A stretch of DNA of 64,000 bases, taken from positions 1-64,000 of the forward strand of contig JAYTOI010000155.1 of NCBI GenBank assembly GCA_043747875.1, read 5' to 3'. This DNA comes from CADEED01 sp043747875 (GTDB lineage: Bacteria > Pseudomonadota > Gammaproteobacteria > Steroidobacterales > Steroidobacteraceae). The first letter of the stretch is position 1, and each line of letters starts with the position of its first letter. Below the pieces are notes generated by a model. That model did no database searches. It had not been told where the DNA came from and worked only from the letters and a program-made list of their open reading frames with translations. Both the position numbers and the translations under genes were made by a program. Positions 14,976-23,288 of the stretch are shown one piece after another.

Positions 14976-15272
14976 ATGGAGCCGACGCGCGAAGAGATAG
15001 ACGCATTCACCGAGCCCGCTGTGCTGGAGTTCGGCGCGACCTGGTGCGGCTATTGTCAGGCCGCCCAGGCGCACATCGCCTCCGTCATGAAGAACCACCC
15101 GACCGTGCGTCACATCAAGATCGAGGATGGCAAGGGCAGGCCGCTCGGCCGGGCGTTCGGCGTCAAGCTCTGGCCAACGCTCGTCTATCTGGAAAAGGGC
15201 GTGGAAAAGGGCCGCGCGGTACGGCCGAACAATGCCGCGGAGATCGAGGCGATCTTTTCCGCGGCGCATTGA
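14976..15272 (+). CDS. thioredoxin-family protein (WCGYC)
   Basis: This compact 98-residue thioredoxin has the redox motif 'GATWCGYCQAAQAH' at about residues 22-27, the cis-proline region 'KLWPTLVYLEKG' and no signal peptide, so it should act in the cytoplasm as a disulfide reductase. WCGYC differs from the standard WCGPC, which usually shifts the redox potential. It is followed 22 bases later by an exported protein of unknown function on the same strand, and the two probably share a transcript. Confidence 0.9.
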   Translation: MEPTREEIDAFTEPAVLEFGATWCGYCQAAQAHIASVMKNHPTVRHIKIEDGKGRPLGRAFGVKLWPTLVYLEKGVEKGRAVRPNNAAEIEAIFSAAH

Positions 15273-15294
15273 GCGGTTTTGCTATGGTTCCCGC

Positions 15295-16230
15295 ATGTTT
15301 CGCACTGCGGGCAATCTTCTGAAATGGGCCGTCGTCGCGATGCTCTTCACGGGCGTCGCGGCCGCCCGATCAGCCGGCGATACCGATGAGTCCGCCTACG
15401 CGCCGGCGACGCTGGCCAAGATCATGGGCGGCGCGGCGCAATCGCAGAACGACGAGGCCGAGCTCACGGGACCTGGCCATTGGTTCACCACCACGGCCAC
15501 GTTCACCGGTCGCAGGCGCCCGATCTCCGGCCGATTTCGGCCGATCATCGGCTCCTGGGTGAGCAGCCGCGGCGAAGGCTCCGACTCGGTGGAGATGTAC
15601 TTCTCGGGCGAGCTCAAGGAGCTCGAGTTCGAGCAGGCCGGGAAGAAATACTGGCTGCTCGCGGGGCTGCCGGGAGGGCTCGGTTTCGACGTCTATCCCG
15701 CGGGCCAGAAGCTATCTATCTACCTGCAACGGATCGGCTTCGCATCCGGTACGCCGGTGGCGCTGATGACCCTGGCGAAGCTGCCGGGAGGCGCCACGTC
15801 GGTCACGGTGGCCGGCACGCGACGTATGCGCAACGCGCGGGTGGGCGAGGGCGCGCGGCGCCAGGAGGCCGTGTACAAGAGCGGCTCGGCGACGTTCACC
15901 TATTCGGGACGCGAATACACGCTGGCGCTGGACGCCGCGGGACGCCATTCCATCGCGCCCGGGTTGTATTCCTACGAGAACGGGGTGCGCACCGCGCTGC
16001 TCGAGTACGGCGGCACCGACGAGCAATACCTGTTGCTGCGCGTGCCGGTGGGCGAAGCGGCGTCGAGCGTGCTGCCCTATCTAGTGCTCGGCGGGCGCAT
16101 CGTTCCGCCCATCGACGTGAGCGCCTGCGACAACGAGTCCGATATTGAGCGGTCGGGCGCCAGCGGCGCCGTGGACTGCGCATCGGTGCCGCGTTCGGTA
16201 CTGTCGAAGCTGAAGTTCTCGGCGCAGTAG
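15295..16230 (+). CDS. exported protein of unknown function
   Basis: The 311-residue product has a signal peptide (LLKWAVVAMLFTGVAAARSA) and a mature region rich in beta-strand patterns ('GEGSDSVEMYFSGELKELEF', 'GREYTLALDAAGRHSIAPGL'). It has two cysteines close to the C-terminus in 'VSACDNESD' and 'AVDCASVPRS', likely a disulfide. No domain is recognised. Placement right after the thioredoxin-like gene and the Cys pair are compatible with a periplasmic protein; no role can be stated. Confidence 0.75.
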   Translation: MFRTAGNLLKWAVVAMLFTGVAAARSAGDTDESAYAPATLAKIMGGAAQSQNDEAELTGPGHWFTTTATFTGRRRPISGRFRPIIGSWVSSRGEGSDSVEMYFSGELKELEFEQAGKKYWLLAGLPGGLGFDVYPAGQKLSIYLQRIGFASGTPVALMTLAKLPGGATSVTVAGTRRMRNARVGEGARRQEAVYKSGSATFTYSGREYTLALDAAGRHSIAPGLYSYENGVRTALLEYGGTDEQYLLLRVPVGEAASSVLPYLVLGGRIVPPIDVSACDNESDIERSGASGAVDCASVPRSVLSKLKFSAQ

Positions 16231-16233
16231 CGC

Positions 16234-16494
16234 TCAACTGGGGTTGGCCTTCCAGCCGCGCGGTCTGCGGTCGAACGCGATCTCCACCTCGAAGCTGCGC
16301 GCCTGACATTTCGAGCACCGTAATCGAGTGCAGGCCTGCTTCAGCGTGACGTTCCATCCCACGACGTTGGCCAGGGACTTCGGTGCCATTTCGCGCTGGT
16401 GTTTGCACTGGCGGCAGGTCACGCAGATCACGTATGAACCTGCATGGTCGGAGAGCTTGTCGATGGCGCTGGCGGGCAGGGGCATGGTGCGCAT
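16234..16494 (-). CDS. zinc-ribbon-like small protein
   Basis: The 86-residue cytoplasmic protein contains 'ICVTCRQCKHQRE' and 'TRLRCSKCQARSFEVEI', giving paired CxxC knuckles about 35 residues apart, as in zinc ribbons. No DNA-binding or enzymatic domain accompanies them. Its stop is three bases from the convergent exported-protein gene. The metal site is inferred from cysteine spacing. Confidence 0.65.
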   Translation of the reverse strand: MRTMPLPASAIDKLSDHAGSYVICVTCRQCKHQREMAPKSLANVVGWNVTLKQACTRLRCSKCQARSFEVEIAFDRRPRGWKANPS

Positions 16495-16577
16495 TTTTTT
16501 CCAGGCGGGACGCAGGCGTCCATGCAGTTCCCGAGGGGCGCCGACACTGTATATCTGCCCCTGATACGCTTCTTCAC

Positions 16578-17033
16578 ATGGCCGCCAAGACCACTCTCGA
16601 GCGCTGTAGCTCCCTAGACCAGCCGGGCTGGCTGGATTTCCGGCTGGCGCTCTGGCCCGATGCGAGCGCCGACGAGCACCGCGGATACATGGCGATCTCG
16701 CTGGCGCAGCCGGAGCGCTTCCTGCAGCTCATGATGTACGACGCACAGCGTCAGCCCATCGGCTTCATCGAAGGTTCGATCCGGGTCGACTACGTGAACG
16801 GCACAGAGACGTCGCCGGTGGGGTTCGTCGAGGGCGTGTATGTGGTGCCGGCCTTGCGCCGCAAGGGCGTTGCGCGATTGTTGTTTGCCGCGATCGGCGA
16901 TTGGGCCCGGGCACGCGGATGCCGCGAGCTCGCCTCCGATGCGCTGCTCGAGAACGAGGCCAGTCAATGCGCGCATCGTGCGCTCGGCTTCGAGGAGACC
17001 GAGCGCGTGGTGTACTTCCGCAGGAAGCTGTAG
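16578..17033 (+). CDS. aac(6'): aminoglycoside 6'-N-acetyltransferase-like GNAT enzyme
   Basis: The 151-residue protein follows the AAC(6')-I pattern of intrinsic enzymes such as those of Acinetobacter and Enterococcus: 'WLDFRLALWPDAS' near the N-terminus, 'SIRVDYVNGTETSPVGFVEG' around residues 72-91, the acetyl-CoA loop 'VVPALRRKGVARLLF' (RxxGxA), and the end 'HRALGFEETERVVYF'. It should transfer acetyl from acetyl-CoA to the 6'-amino group of aminoglycosides; a housekeeping substrate is possible. No signal peptide. Flanking genes are unrelated and there is no integron or transposon signature, which argues for a resident chromosomal gene. The ATG at 16578 gives the family's usual length. Confidence 0.85.
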   Translation: MAAKTTLERCSSLDQPGWLDFRLALWPDASADEHRGYMAISLAQPERFLQLMMYDAQRQPIGFIEGSIRVDYVNGTETSPVGFVEGVYVVPALRRKGVARLLFAAIGDWARARGCRELASDALLENEASQCAHRALGFEETERVVYFRRKL

Positions 17034-17044
17034 CGCGCGCTAGC

Positions 17045-17755
17045 CTAGAAGCGAATCACCACGCCGAGGTTGATCGCACTCAGATCTTCTCTGCCGGAGC
17101 CGTTGTTCTCGCCCACCTTGCCGAGATTCAAATATTCGGCGCGCACCGAATACGCCTGATTGAAATGCCACGCGGCGCCGAGGCCCAACACCGCGTTGTT
17201 GGAGTCCCCTTTCGCGCTGCCAAATCCGCCGCTCTGACCGTCGATGCGAGAGCTGATCTGCAATTGCGTGGCAGCGAACAGGAAGCCCGCGCGGACGAAC
17301 AGCTCGAAGCTTTGGTTGATCGGCAGAATGCCCACCATGGAAAAAATGGGGCCTCCGACACTGAATTTGCGAGTGAGCGACGTCGGCACGAATCCTTCGT
17401 CGAAGTCGAGCTCGCCGCGACCGGTGGACCGCAGATCGCCGAATTGCGCCAGCGCCACCTCGAAGGCGAAATGGCGGGCGAAGCGGTAGCCGAACGCGGC
17501 CTGATAGCCGATATCGGAATCTTTGGTGCTGGCGGTTACATTTTGAAAGGGGACTCCCGCATTCTCCAGCGAGGCGATCAGCACATTTTCGTCCTGCGTA
17601 TGATCGCCGCCGTAGGTCGAATGACCAGCCATTACGGAACCGTACGCGCCGATGCGGTTCGCGTTGCGCGTACGCTTCTTCGGCTTGGCGGCTTCGGCCA
17701 TTCCGGCCATCAGGAGGCTGGCAGCCATGAGCAGGACGACCGCGGCTTTTTTCAT
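17045..17755 (-). CDS. outer-membrane beta-barrel protein
   Basis: The 236-residue protein has a cleavable signal (KKAAVVLLMAASLLMAGMAEA) and an eight-stranded-barrel pattern of alternating residues: 'NRIGAYGSVMAGHS', 'DIGYQAAFGYRFARHFAFEVAL', 'SFELFVRAGFLFAATQLQ', 'SVRAEYLNLGKV', ending in the outer-membrane signature 'INLGVVIRF' with C-terminal Phe. This resembles OmpA-N/OmpW-like opacity proteins. GGGAG lies eight bases before the start. It is monocistronic and convergent with the AAC(6') gene across 11 bases that form a TAGCGCGCGCTA palindrome. Confidence 0.85.
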   Translation of the reverse strand: MKKAAVVLLMAASLLMAGMAEAAKPKKRTRNANRIGAYGSVMAGHSTYGGDHTQDENVLIASLENAGVPFQNVTASTKDSDIGYQAAFGYRFARHFAFEVALAQFGDLRSTGRGELDFDEGFVPTSLTRKFSVGGPIFSMVGILPINQSFELFVRAGFLFAATQLQISSRIDGQSGGFGSAKGDSNNAVLGLGAAWHFNQAYSVRAEYLNLGKVGENNGSGREDLSAINLGVVIRF

Positions 17756-17816
17756 GCGATGAGCTCCCGAAAGGGTTCCGTGACGACGCTAACACGCAGC
17801 GTGGGCGCTGCGCCCA

Positions 17817-18527
17817 TCATTTGAGAACTTCGGCGAGGAACCCTTCGAGAGCGTGCCAGGAACGGCGGTCGGCGGCCTCGTCGTACTGCATCCCTGAGGC
17901 GCGATCCTGTGCCGCCGGGTTCGTGAATGCGTGCACAGTCTGGCCGTAGGCATGAATCTGCCAATCTGCACCGGCGGTGCTGAGCTCTTTCGCAATGGCG
18001 AGCACGTCTTCGGGTGGTGCCATCGGATCGTCCGCTCCTGTGACGATGAGTACCTTGGCCCGGATTTTCGGCTTCGTGAGCCCTGATGGCTCGAGCAAAC
18101 CGTGGATGCTGACCACGCCGCGCAGATCGACATCGGCGCGCGCGAGGTCGAGCGAGCACAGTCCGCCGAAGCAAAAACCCATCACTGCGATGCGGCGCGC
18201 ATCGACGATGGGCATCGTGCGGGCGGTAGCGAGTCCCGCCTCGAGCCGCTCGAGCAACATCGCACGGTCCTTCATGAACGGGCTCATCAGCGCCGAGCAT
18301 TCTTGGTTGGTGGTGCCGCGTTTGCCCTTGCCGAAGTTGTCGAGCGCGAAGCACGCGTAACCCTGCCATGCGAGACGGCGCGCCTTGCGCTCGACGAAGT
18401 CGTCGCGACCGCCCCAGGCGTGATTGATGAGCACGGTGGGTCGCGGTCCGGGCTGCGATTCGTCGTAGCAGAGAAAGCCTTCCAGCAGCGCTTCGCCGTC
18501 GCGGTACTCGATGGTTTGCTCACGCAT
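17817..18527 (-). CDS. dienelactone hydrolase family protein
   Basis: The 236-residue cytoplasmic alpha/beta hydrolase has 'LINHAWGGRDDF' (oxyanion region), nucleophile Cys in 'VMGFCFGGLCSLDLA' near residue 118, acid in 'VTGADDPMAPPED' near 170 and His in 'GQTVHAFTNP' near 200. Glu/Cys/His arrangement and length match carboxymethylenebutenolidase-like enzymes. No aromatic-degradation genes accompany it, so the physiological ester or lactone is unknown. The barrel gene lies 61 bases downstream on the same strand. Confidence 0.9.
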   Translation of the reverse strand: MREQTIEYRDGEALLEGFLCYDESQPGPRPTVLINHAWGGRDDFVERKARRLAWQGYACFALDNFGKGKRGTTNQECSALMSPFMKDRAMLLERLEAGLATARTMPIVDARRIAVMGFCFGGLCSLDLARADVDLRGVVSIHGLLEPSGLTKPKIRAKVLIVTGADDPMAPPEDVLAIAKELSTAGADWQIHAYGQTVHAFTNPAAQDRASGMQYDEAADRRSWHALEGFLAEVLK

Positions 18528-18698
18528 TCAGGCGGCCTCGTGGGGTCTACGCATGTATTAAGGAATCGATTATGTAATACGGCACGCGCCGGCGAACTCT
18601 GAGCAGTCCGCAAAAGCAATGCGGCAGCCTCGAAGGCCGCCGCACCGCATGCCTAACAACTGTCGGCGTCCCGCACCCATCCATGGGCGGGTGCGCCG

Positions 18699-19514
18699 TC
18701 AACGCGGTGGTTCGCTGCCGGGCTGCGCGTCTTCCATCGGAAACGCGGTGGCACCCGCGGGCGGCGGCGGGGACGCGGGCCCGCTCGCGGACGCGTCGGG
18801 CGTGCTGGTGGCCGAACTCTGGCTGGCCACCGGCGCGACCTGTGCCGTGCTGGCGAGGATGGCGCGCTCGAAGCGCTTCGCGGCATCGACGTTGGTCGAC
18901 ACTCGACCCGCGATGATGTCGGAGGCTGGAGCGCTCTTGCCGTAGAGCTTGGTGTTCGAGCGGCTGTCGATCGAGAGCACGCTGCCGTCGATGGACACAC
19001 CGGCGAACAAACCGCGATTGCGCGAGTACGAGTACACCTCGGCCTTGAAGTCTTGATCCGTGCCCGCGGAAGCGGCGCGGCCTACCGGACCTGCGGCCAC
19101 CGATGCATCCGCGCCCAGCGTGAGCTTGCCGTCAGCGATGCCTTCGATGCCCTGGCGCGTGGTGAACACGAGGACGATATCGGTGGACTGCACGCCGATC
19201 TGCCAGCCGACGTTGCCGCCCGTGAGGTTGATGAGGATGGGCGAGGAGAAGCGGCCATTCTGATCGCGTACCACCATCGCGCCGCTGCCGCGCCGCCCGC
19301 CAACCACCGCCGCGACCTTGACCACGTTCGGGATGACGGCGATGCCGTAGGCGCGCGAAAGCAGACGGTCGGGAATGTTCTGGTCGCGGATCGTGCGTAA
19401 CTCTTCGAGTACGCCAGAGGCTTCGATGAGACGGGCTTCTTCACGCGCACTCGCGAGCGCGGGCGTGGTGCCGGCGGCGCTGACGAGCGTCAACAACAGC
19501 AGAAGTTTTTTCAT
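18699..19514 (-). CDS. exported SYLF/YSC84-domain lipid-binding protein
   Basis: The 271-residue protein has a signal peptide (KKLLLLLTLVSAAGTTPALA) and the SYLF domain: 'IPDRLLSRAYGIAVIPNVVK', 'GRRGSGAMVVRD', 'GGNVGWQIGVQSTDIVLVF', 'KLTLGADASVAAGPVGRAAS' and 'YSRNRGLFAGVSIDGSVL'. SYLF domains bind phosphoinositides in eukaryotes; bacterial members are periplasmic or outer-membrane associated with unknown role. A Ser/Ala/Pro-rich tail (about 225-271) follows. AAGGAA lies six bases before the ATG. It is divergent from apbE; 88 bases separate the starts. The 171 bases downstream of it, up to the hydrolase gene, show nothing recognisable. Confidence 0.92.
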   Translation of the reverse strand: MKKLLLLLTLVSAAGTTPALASAREEARLIEASGVLEELRTIRDQNIPDRLLSRAYGIAVIPNVVKVAAVVGGRRGSGAMVVRDQNGRFSSPILINLTGGNVGWQIGVQSTDIVLVFTTRQGIEGIADGKLTLGADASVAAGPVGRAASAGTDQDFKAEVYSYSRNRGLFAGVSIDGSVLSIDSRSNTKLYGKSAPASDIIAGRVSTNVDAAKRFERAILASTAQVAPVASQSSATSTPDASASGPASPPPPAGATAFPMEDAQPGSEPPR

Positions 19515-19602
19515 CGCAATTCCTTAGTCCAAAAAGTCTTTGTCCGAGAGGGGATTCGGAAGATGGGCGAGCTTAGCGCATGGCGTATTCTCGTGGCTCA
19601 TA

Positions 19603-20619
19603 ATGGCGATCATGCGTAACCAAGCCTTTCACTTCGACTGCCTGCGCGCAATCGGGTTCCGCCTCTTGTTTGGCGCCATTTTCGCGAGTCCCGCGGCGCA
19701 TGCGGAGTGGATCACGCAGTCGCAGGCCATCATGGGTACGCGATGCGCGGTGGAGCTGTGGAGCGAGGACAAGGCCAGGGGCGAGGCGGCGATAGCGTCG
19801 GTATTCGCCGACATGCACCGCATCGACCGCCTCATGAGCACGTGGAAAGAAGACACCGAGATTTCGCTCGTGAACCGCGAGGGGTCGAAGCATCCGGTGA
19901 AGATCAGCGCGGAACTGTTCCGCCTGCTGCAGGAATCGGTGCAGTACTCCGAGCTCACGCACGGCGCGTTCGACATCACGTACGCGAGCGTGGGCTATCT
20001 ATACGACTTCAAGAAAGGCGTGCACCCGGATCAAAAGGCCATCGACGCGGCGCTGCCGGGCATCAACTGGCGCCACATGAACCTCGATCCGAAGAAGCTC
20101 ACGGTGTACTTCGAACGGGCCGGCATGCGCATCGACCTCGGCGGCATCGCCAAGGGCTACTCGGTCGACAAGGGCATCGAGATCCTGCAGAAGCAGGGCG
20201 TCACGCGCGCCATGGTCAATGCCGGCGGCGATACGCGCATCATCGGGGACCGGTTCGGGCGGCCGTGGGTGGTGGGCGTGCGCGATCCGGACCACGAGGG
20301 CAAGACTTTCCTCAAGCTGCCGCTGACGGACACCGCGTTCTCGACGTCGGGCGACTACGAGCGCTACTTCGACGAGGACGGCAAGCGTTTCCACCACATC
20401 ATCGATCCGAAAACCGGCGACTCCGCGCGCAAGGTGCGCAGCGTGACCATCATCAGCGGCACCGCGACGCGCACGGATGCGTTGACCAAGAGCGTGTTCA
20501 TCATGGGCGCTGAAGAGGGCATCGCGTTCATCAACACGCTGTCGGACGTCGATGCCGTGGCGGTCGCGCCCGACGGCAGGGTGTTGTACTCGAAGGGCCT
20601 GGCGCCGCCGACGTCGTGA
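19603..20619 (+). CDS. apbE: FAD:protein FMN transferase (ApbE family)
   Basis: The 338-residue exported enzyme contains the ApbE signatures: 'IMGTRCAVELWSED', 'RIDRLMSTWKEDTEISLVNRE', 'YDFKKGVHPDQ', 'IDLGGIAKGYSVDKGIEIL', 'VNAGGDTRIIG', 'FSTSGDYERYF' and 'HHIIDPKTGDSARKVRSVTI'. It attaches FMN from FAD covalently to Thr/Ser of target flavoproteins in the periplasm and needs Mg2+. The ATG at 19603 (or 19612) gives a sensible signal; a TTG at 19540 would extend into the promoter. ApbE genes often sit with DUF4266, DUF3570 and thioredoxin genes, which here occur 5-7 kb away at 24.9-26.9 kb, so it may serve that cluster. No NqrC/RnfG-like target is in the window. Confidence 0.95.
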   Translation: MAIMRNQAFHFDCLRAIGFRLLFGAIFASPAAHAEWITQSQAIMGTRCAVELWSEDKARGEAAIASVFADMHRIDRLMSTWKEDTEISLVNREGSKHPVKISAELFRLLQESVQYSELTHGAFDITYASVGYLYDFKKGVHPDQKAIDAALPGINWRHMNLDPKKLTVYFERAGMRIDLGGIAKGYSVDKGIEILQKQGVTRAMVNAGGDTRIIGDRFGRPWVVGVRDPDHEGKTFLKLPLTDTAFSTSGDYERYFDEDGKRFHHIIDPKTGDSARKVRSVTIISGTATRTDALTKSVFIMGAEEGIAFINTLSDVDAVAVAPDGRVLYSKGLAPPTS

Positions 20620-20663
20620 CGGCCGCGGCCGTCGTGTCCGCGCCTCGCTAACTACCGTCGCGA

Positions 20664-20697
20664 CGCCGGCACCGGATGCCGGCATTCCGTGCCGGCG
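20664..20697. repeat. nested GC-rich inverted repeat after apbE
   Basis: CGCCGGCAC (20664-20672) pairs with GTGCCGGCG (20689-20697), and the loop itself holds GGATGCCGGCATTCC, whose centre TGCCGGCA is a palindrome. The nested fold lies 45 bases after the apbE stop and resembles a REP-type element or a terminator without a T-run. The rest of the 321-base gap to the next gene (20620-20940) shows nothing recognisable. Confidence 0.6.
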
Positions 20698-20940
20698 CCA
20701 TGCGAATCAGATGCATCGGCATCACGCGTTCGACTCCACGGTCGCCGCTACGCGGTCGGACCGGGCGCGCTCGACATCGCCGCCAGGAGTTGCTTCAGGC
20801 GGTGTGTCAGTCCGACCGGGCGGAACAGCCATATCGGTCCTGTCGGCCGCCCCATGCCGCCGCGCTTTGCAACGCGGCGGCGTCCGGCTATTGTTCCGGC
20901 AGCAGGGCGCGGCAACCCTCGAGATCCTTGGAACAAAACC

Positions 20941-22368
20941 ATGAGCAAACACGGATGGCTGCCACGCGCTGCCGTTGAGATGGCGTTCGCGCTGAGCGCC
21001 GCTTTTCTTTCCACCCACGCGGGCGCGCAATCCGCGCCCGACCAGCACACCGCGACTCCGCAGCAGGATCCCGGCGTGTACTCGGGTCGGCTCAAGGTGA
21101 ATTACCCGACGCCCTACGAGCTCGCGACGGTGGAGCAGATCCGTGCCGTGGTCGATCGCGTACACGCCTATACGGTCGAAGCGGCGCCGGTCCGCGTCGT
21201 CGATGGCGACACGGGCGCGCCGGTGAGCGACCTGAGCAAGCTTCCGCCTGTCGTGGCGCTGGCGCGTACCGACCTGCAGATCGGCAGCTACGAATGGGGC
21301 GTGACCTACGCCGGCATGATGCTGCTCTCGCAAAAGACCGGCGACCCGCGCTTCAATCAGTACACCGACGAGCGCGTCACCGCCCTCGCCACGGTCGCCG
21401 CGCATGCGCGCGCGCGCATGCAGCCGGGCACCACGGCATCCAACTATCCGCGCCCGGCGCACGGCATCCCGGTCCGCGGCATGCTGCTGCCCGCCCGTCT
21501 GGACGACGCGGGTGCCATGTGCGCCGCGCTGATCAAGGCCGAGCGTGCGGGCCTCGGCGCGAAGAAGTTGCGCCCATGGATCGACAACTGGGTGGATTGG
21601 GTAGCAAACAAACAATTCCGCCTCGGCGACGGCACGCTGGCGCGCAACCGCCCGTTGCCGAACACCCTGTGGCTCGATGATCTCTACATGAGCGTGCCGT
21701 GCCTCGCACAGATGGGAAAACTCACGGGAGACACGAAATACTACGACGATGCCGCGAAGCAGATCCTGCGGTTCGCGGACCGCATGTTCGTGAAGGACAC
21801 GAAGCTCTTCATGCACGCGTGGAACCAGGACATGGATCCGCATCCCACTTTCCATTGGGCGCGCGCGAATGGCTGGGCCATCATGGCCATGGTCGAACTG
21901 CTCGATGTACTGCCGGAGAAACATTCCGCGCGGCCGAAGATTCTCGCGCTGTTCAAGGAACATGCGACGGGCCTGGCCGCCAAGCAGGGACACGCGGGCT
22001 TGTGGCACCAACTCCTCGATCGCCGCGAGTCGTACGAGGAGACGTCGGCCTCCGCCATGTTCGTGTTCGGGCTGGCGCGCGGCATCAACCGCGGCTGGTT
22101 GAATGCAGCGGCCTTCGGCCCCGCCGTCGCCATTGGCTGGAATGCGGTGGCGGGCAAGGTGAACGCGAAAGGGCAGGTCGAGAACGTGTGCGTCGGCACG
22201 GGCGTGGGCTGGGAGCCCATGTTCTACATGTACCGCCCCACGCACCTGCTGGCGGCGCACGGCTACGGACCGGTGCTGCTCGCGGGCGCGGAGATGATCG
22301 AGTTGCGCAAGCGGCCGGACATCGGCATCCACGACGGCGGGATGCACTTCGGCAAGTCGCTGGAGTGA
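20941..22368 (+). CDS. exported GH88/GH105-type unsaturated glucuronyl hydrolase-like protein
   Basis: The 475-residue protein has a signal peptide (MAFALSAAFLSTHAGAQ) and the alpha/alpha-barrel of unsaturated rhamnogalacturonyl/glucuronyl hydrolases: 'TLWLDDLYMSVPCLAQMGKL' near residue 245 with the conserved catalytic Asp, 'HAWNQDMDPHPTFHWARANG' near 300, 'LWHQLLDRRESYEETSASAM' near 355 and 'VGTGVGWEPMFYMYRPTHLL' near 425. Such enzymes hydrate and release delta-4,5-unsaturated uronic acids produced by polysaccharide lyases. No lyase or TonB receptor is adjacent, so the polymer is unknown. The ATG at 20941 is the first that gives a signal peptide. Confidence 0.9.
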   Translation: MSKHGWLPRAAVEMAFALSAAFLSTHAGAQSAPDQHTATPQQDPGVYSGRLKVNYPTPYELATVEQIRAVVDRVHAYTVEAAPVRVVDGDTGAPVSDLSKLPPVVALARTDLQIGSYEWGVTYAGMMLLSQKTGDPRFNQYTDERVTALATVAAHARARMQPGTTASNYPRPAHGIPVRGMLLPARLDDAGAMCAALIKAERAGLGAKKLRPWIDNWVDWVANKQFRLGDGTLARNRPLPNTLWLDDLYMSVPCLAQMGKLTGDTKYYDDAAKQILRFADRMFVKDTKLFMHAWNQDMDPHPTFHWARANGWAIMAMVELLDVLPEKHSARPKILALFKEHATGLAAKQGHAGLWHQLLDRRESYEETSASAMFVFGLARGINRGWLNAAAFGPAVAIGWNAVAGKVNAKGQVENVCVGTGVGWEPMFYMYRPTHLLAAHGYGPVLLAGAEMIELRKRPDIGIHDGGMHFGKSLE

Positions 22369-22374
22369 GCGAGG

Positions 22375-22443
22375 ACTGAACGCGCGGAACCGGGTCTCGA
22401 GGCCGATCTAGGGGAGGGCTGTGAGGCGCTCCGCGCGTTCAGT
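22375..22443. terminator. 14-bp inverted repeat downstream of the GH105 gene
   Basis: ACTGAACGCGCGGA (22375-22388) and TCCGCGCGTTCAGT (22430-22443) are exact reverse complements around a 41-base spacer, starting seven bases after the glycosidase stop. There is no T-run, so it is not a textbook intrinsic terminator, but it may stop or protect the transcript. It also marks the boundary with the broken ABC operon. Confidence 0.5.
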
Positions 22444-22470
22444 GGTTCGATGGGGTATCGCGCCGGGACT

Positions 22471-22719
22471 TCAGTCAGGTCGGGAGCTGCACGGAGCTGC
22501 CGTAGGCGAAGGGTTACGCAAGCGCCAAACGCTGGCTTCCACGATCCGCGTCATGCGCAGCGCCAGCGTCCCGACGCCGGCGTTGACCAAGGCGTTCTGC
22601 AGCACCTGGAAGCCCCTCGGTTCACTGGGCATCACCGCGATGGCGCACGCGGCGGCCGCGAACCACAGCAACGCCGGCAGACCACACAGCGCGCGCAACG
22701 TGTGCAGCTCCGCCTTCAC
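22471..22719 (-). pseudogene. ABC permease remnant
   Basis: The first ~50 residues look like a membrane protein N-terminus ('LHTLRALCGLPALLWFAAAACAIAVM') with a start overlapping the end of the broken ATPase frame, as a permease gene of a GntR-ABC operon would. After about 30 further residues the frame runs into non-hydrophobic sequence and ends at 82 residues; a functional permease would need 200 or more with several membrane spans. It is read as the truncated permease of the operon. Confidence 0.5.
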
Positions 22720-23288
22720 GAGTGCAGCTCCAGGAAGATGTCCTCGAGGCCGAGGCGCTCGATTCGCGCGCCGGCGCCTAACTTCTCTTCGAGCTCCGAC
22801 CAGTCCTCATCGGCGGCACGCAACGCGACCAGCGTCCTGCCGCCCGCGGTTGCGCGCTCGGCGACCACGCGCCGCAGCGCGCCGCTGGCCGACGGAAAAG
22901 CGCGAGAGGCGCTGCGAAATCTCGATGCCCCAGCTCGCCACGAGACGCTCGACGAGCGCGCCGTCCCAGCGCGGATAGAACGCCGCGATGAGATCCAGAT
23001 AGGCGAGGCCCGTGAACTCGCCGATGAGTTCGTCGCGGTTTGGGGCACGTAGCCGATGCGCTTCCTGGACGCAACTGGTGCGTCCGTGCCGAATAGTTGC
23101 GCGCTGCCCGCGGTGGGCGCGCTCAGGCCGAGCAGCACCTCGAGGAGGGTGGTCTTGCCGGCGCCGTTTGCGCCCAGCAGACCCACGACGTCGCCGGGGC
23201 CGACGTGCACGTCGATGCCGTTGAGCACCGCGTGTTTGCCGAATTTCTTGGTCAGTCCGTCGGCTGAAACGTAGTTGTTGGTGTTCAT
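22716..23288 (-). pseudogene. ABC transporter ATPase, frameshifted and internally deleted
   Basis: The first third is a normal ATPase: 'GLTKKFGKHAVLNGIDVHVG', Walker A 'GANGAGKTTLLEV', Q-loop 'RIGYVPQ'. Immediately after, the sequence 'DELIGEFTGLAYLDLIAAFY' and 'EISQRLSRFSVGQ' continues only in another frame (about 23040 down to 22890), showing a frameshift. The ABC signature, Walker B and H-loop are then missing, and family-like sequence resumes at 'LRRVVAERATAGGRTLVAL' through 'LEDIFLELHS'. So one frameshift plus an internal deletion have destroyed ATP hydrolysis. It overlaps the GntR gene by four bases (ATGA at 23285-23288), the order of YtrA-type operons. Confidence 0.85.

Noticed and set aside
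14207..15322. A 371-codon plus-strand frame spanning the unknown pair and the thioredoxin-like gene
   Set aside because: Pro/Arg/Ser-rich, and it overlaps the thioredoxin gene out of frame.
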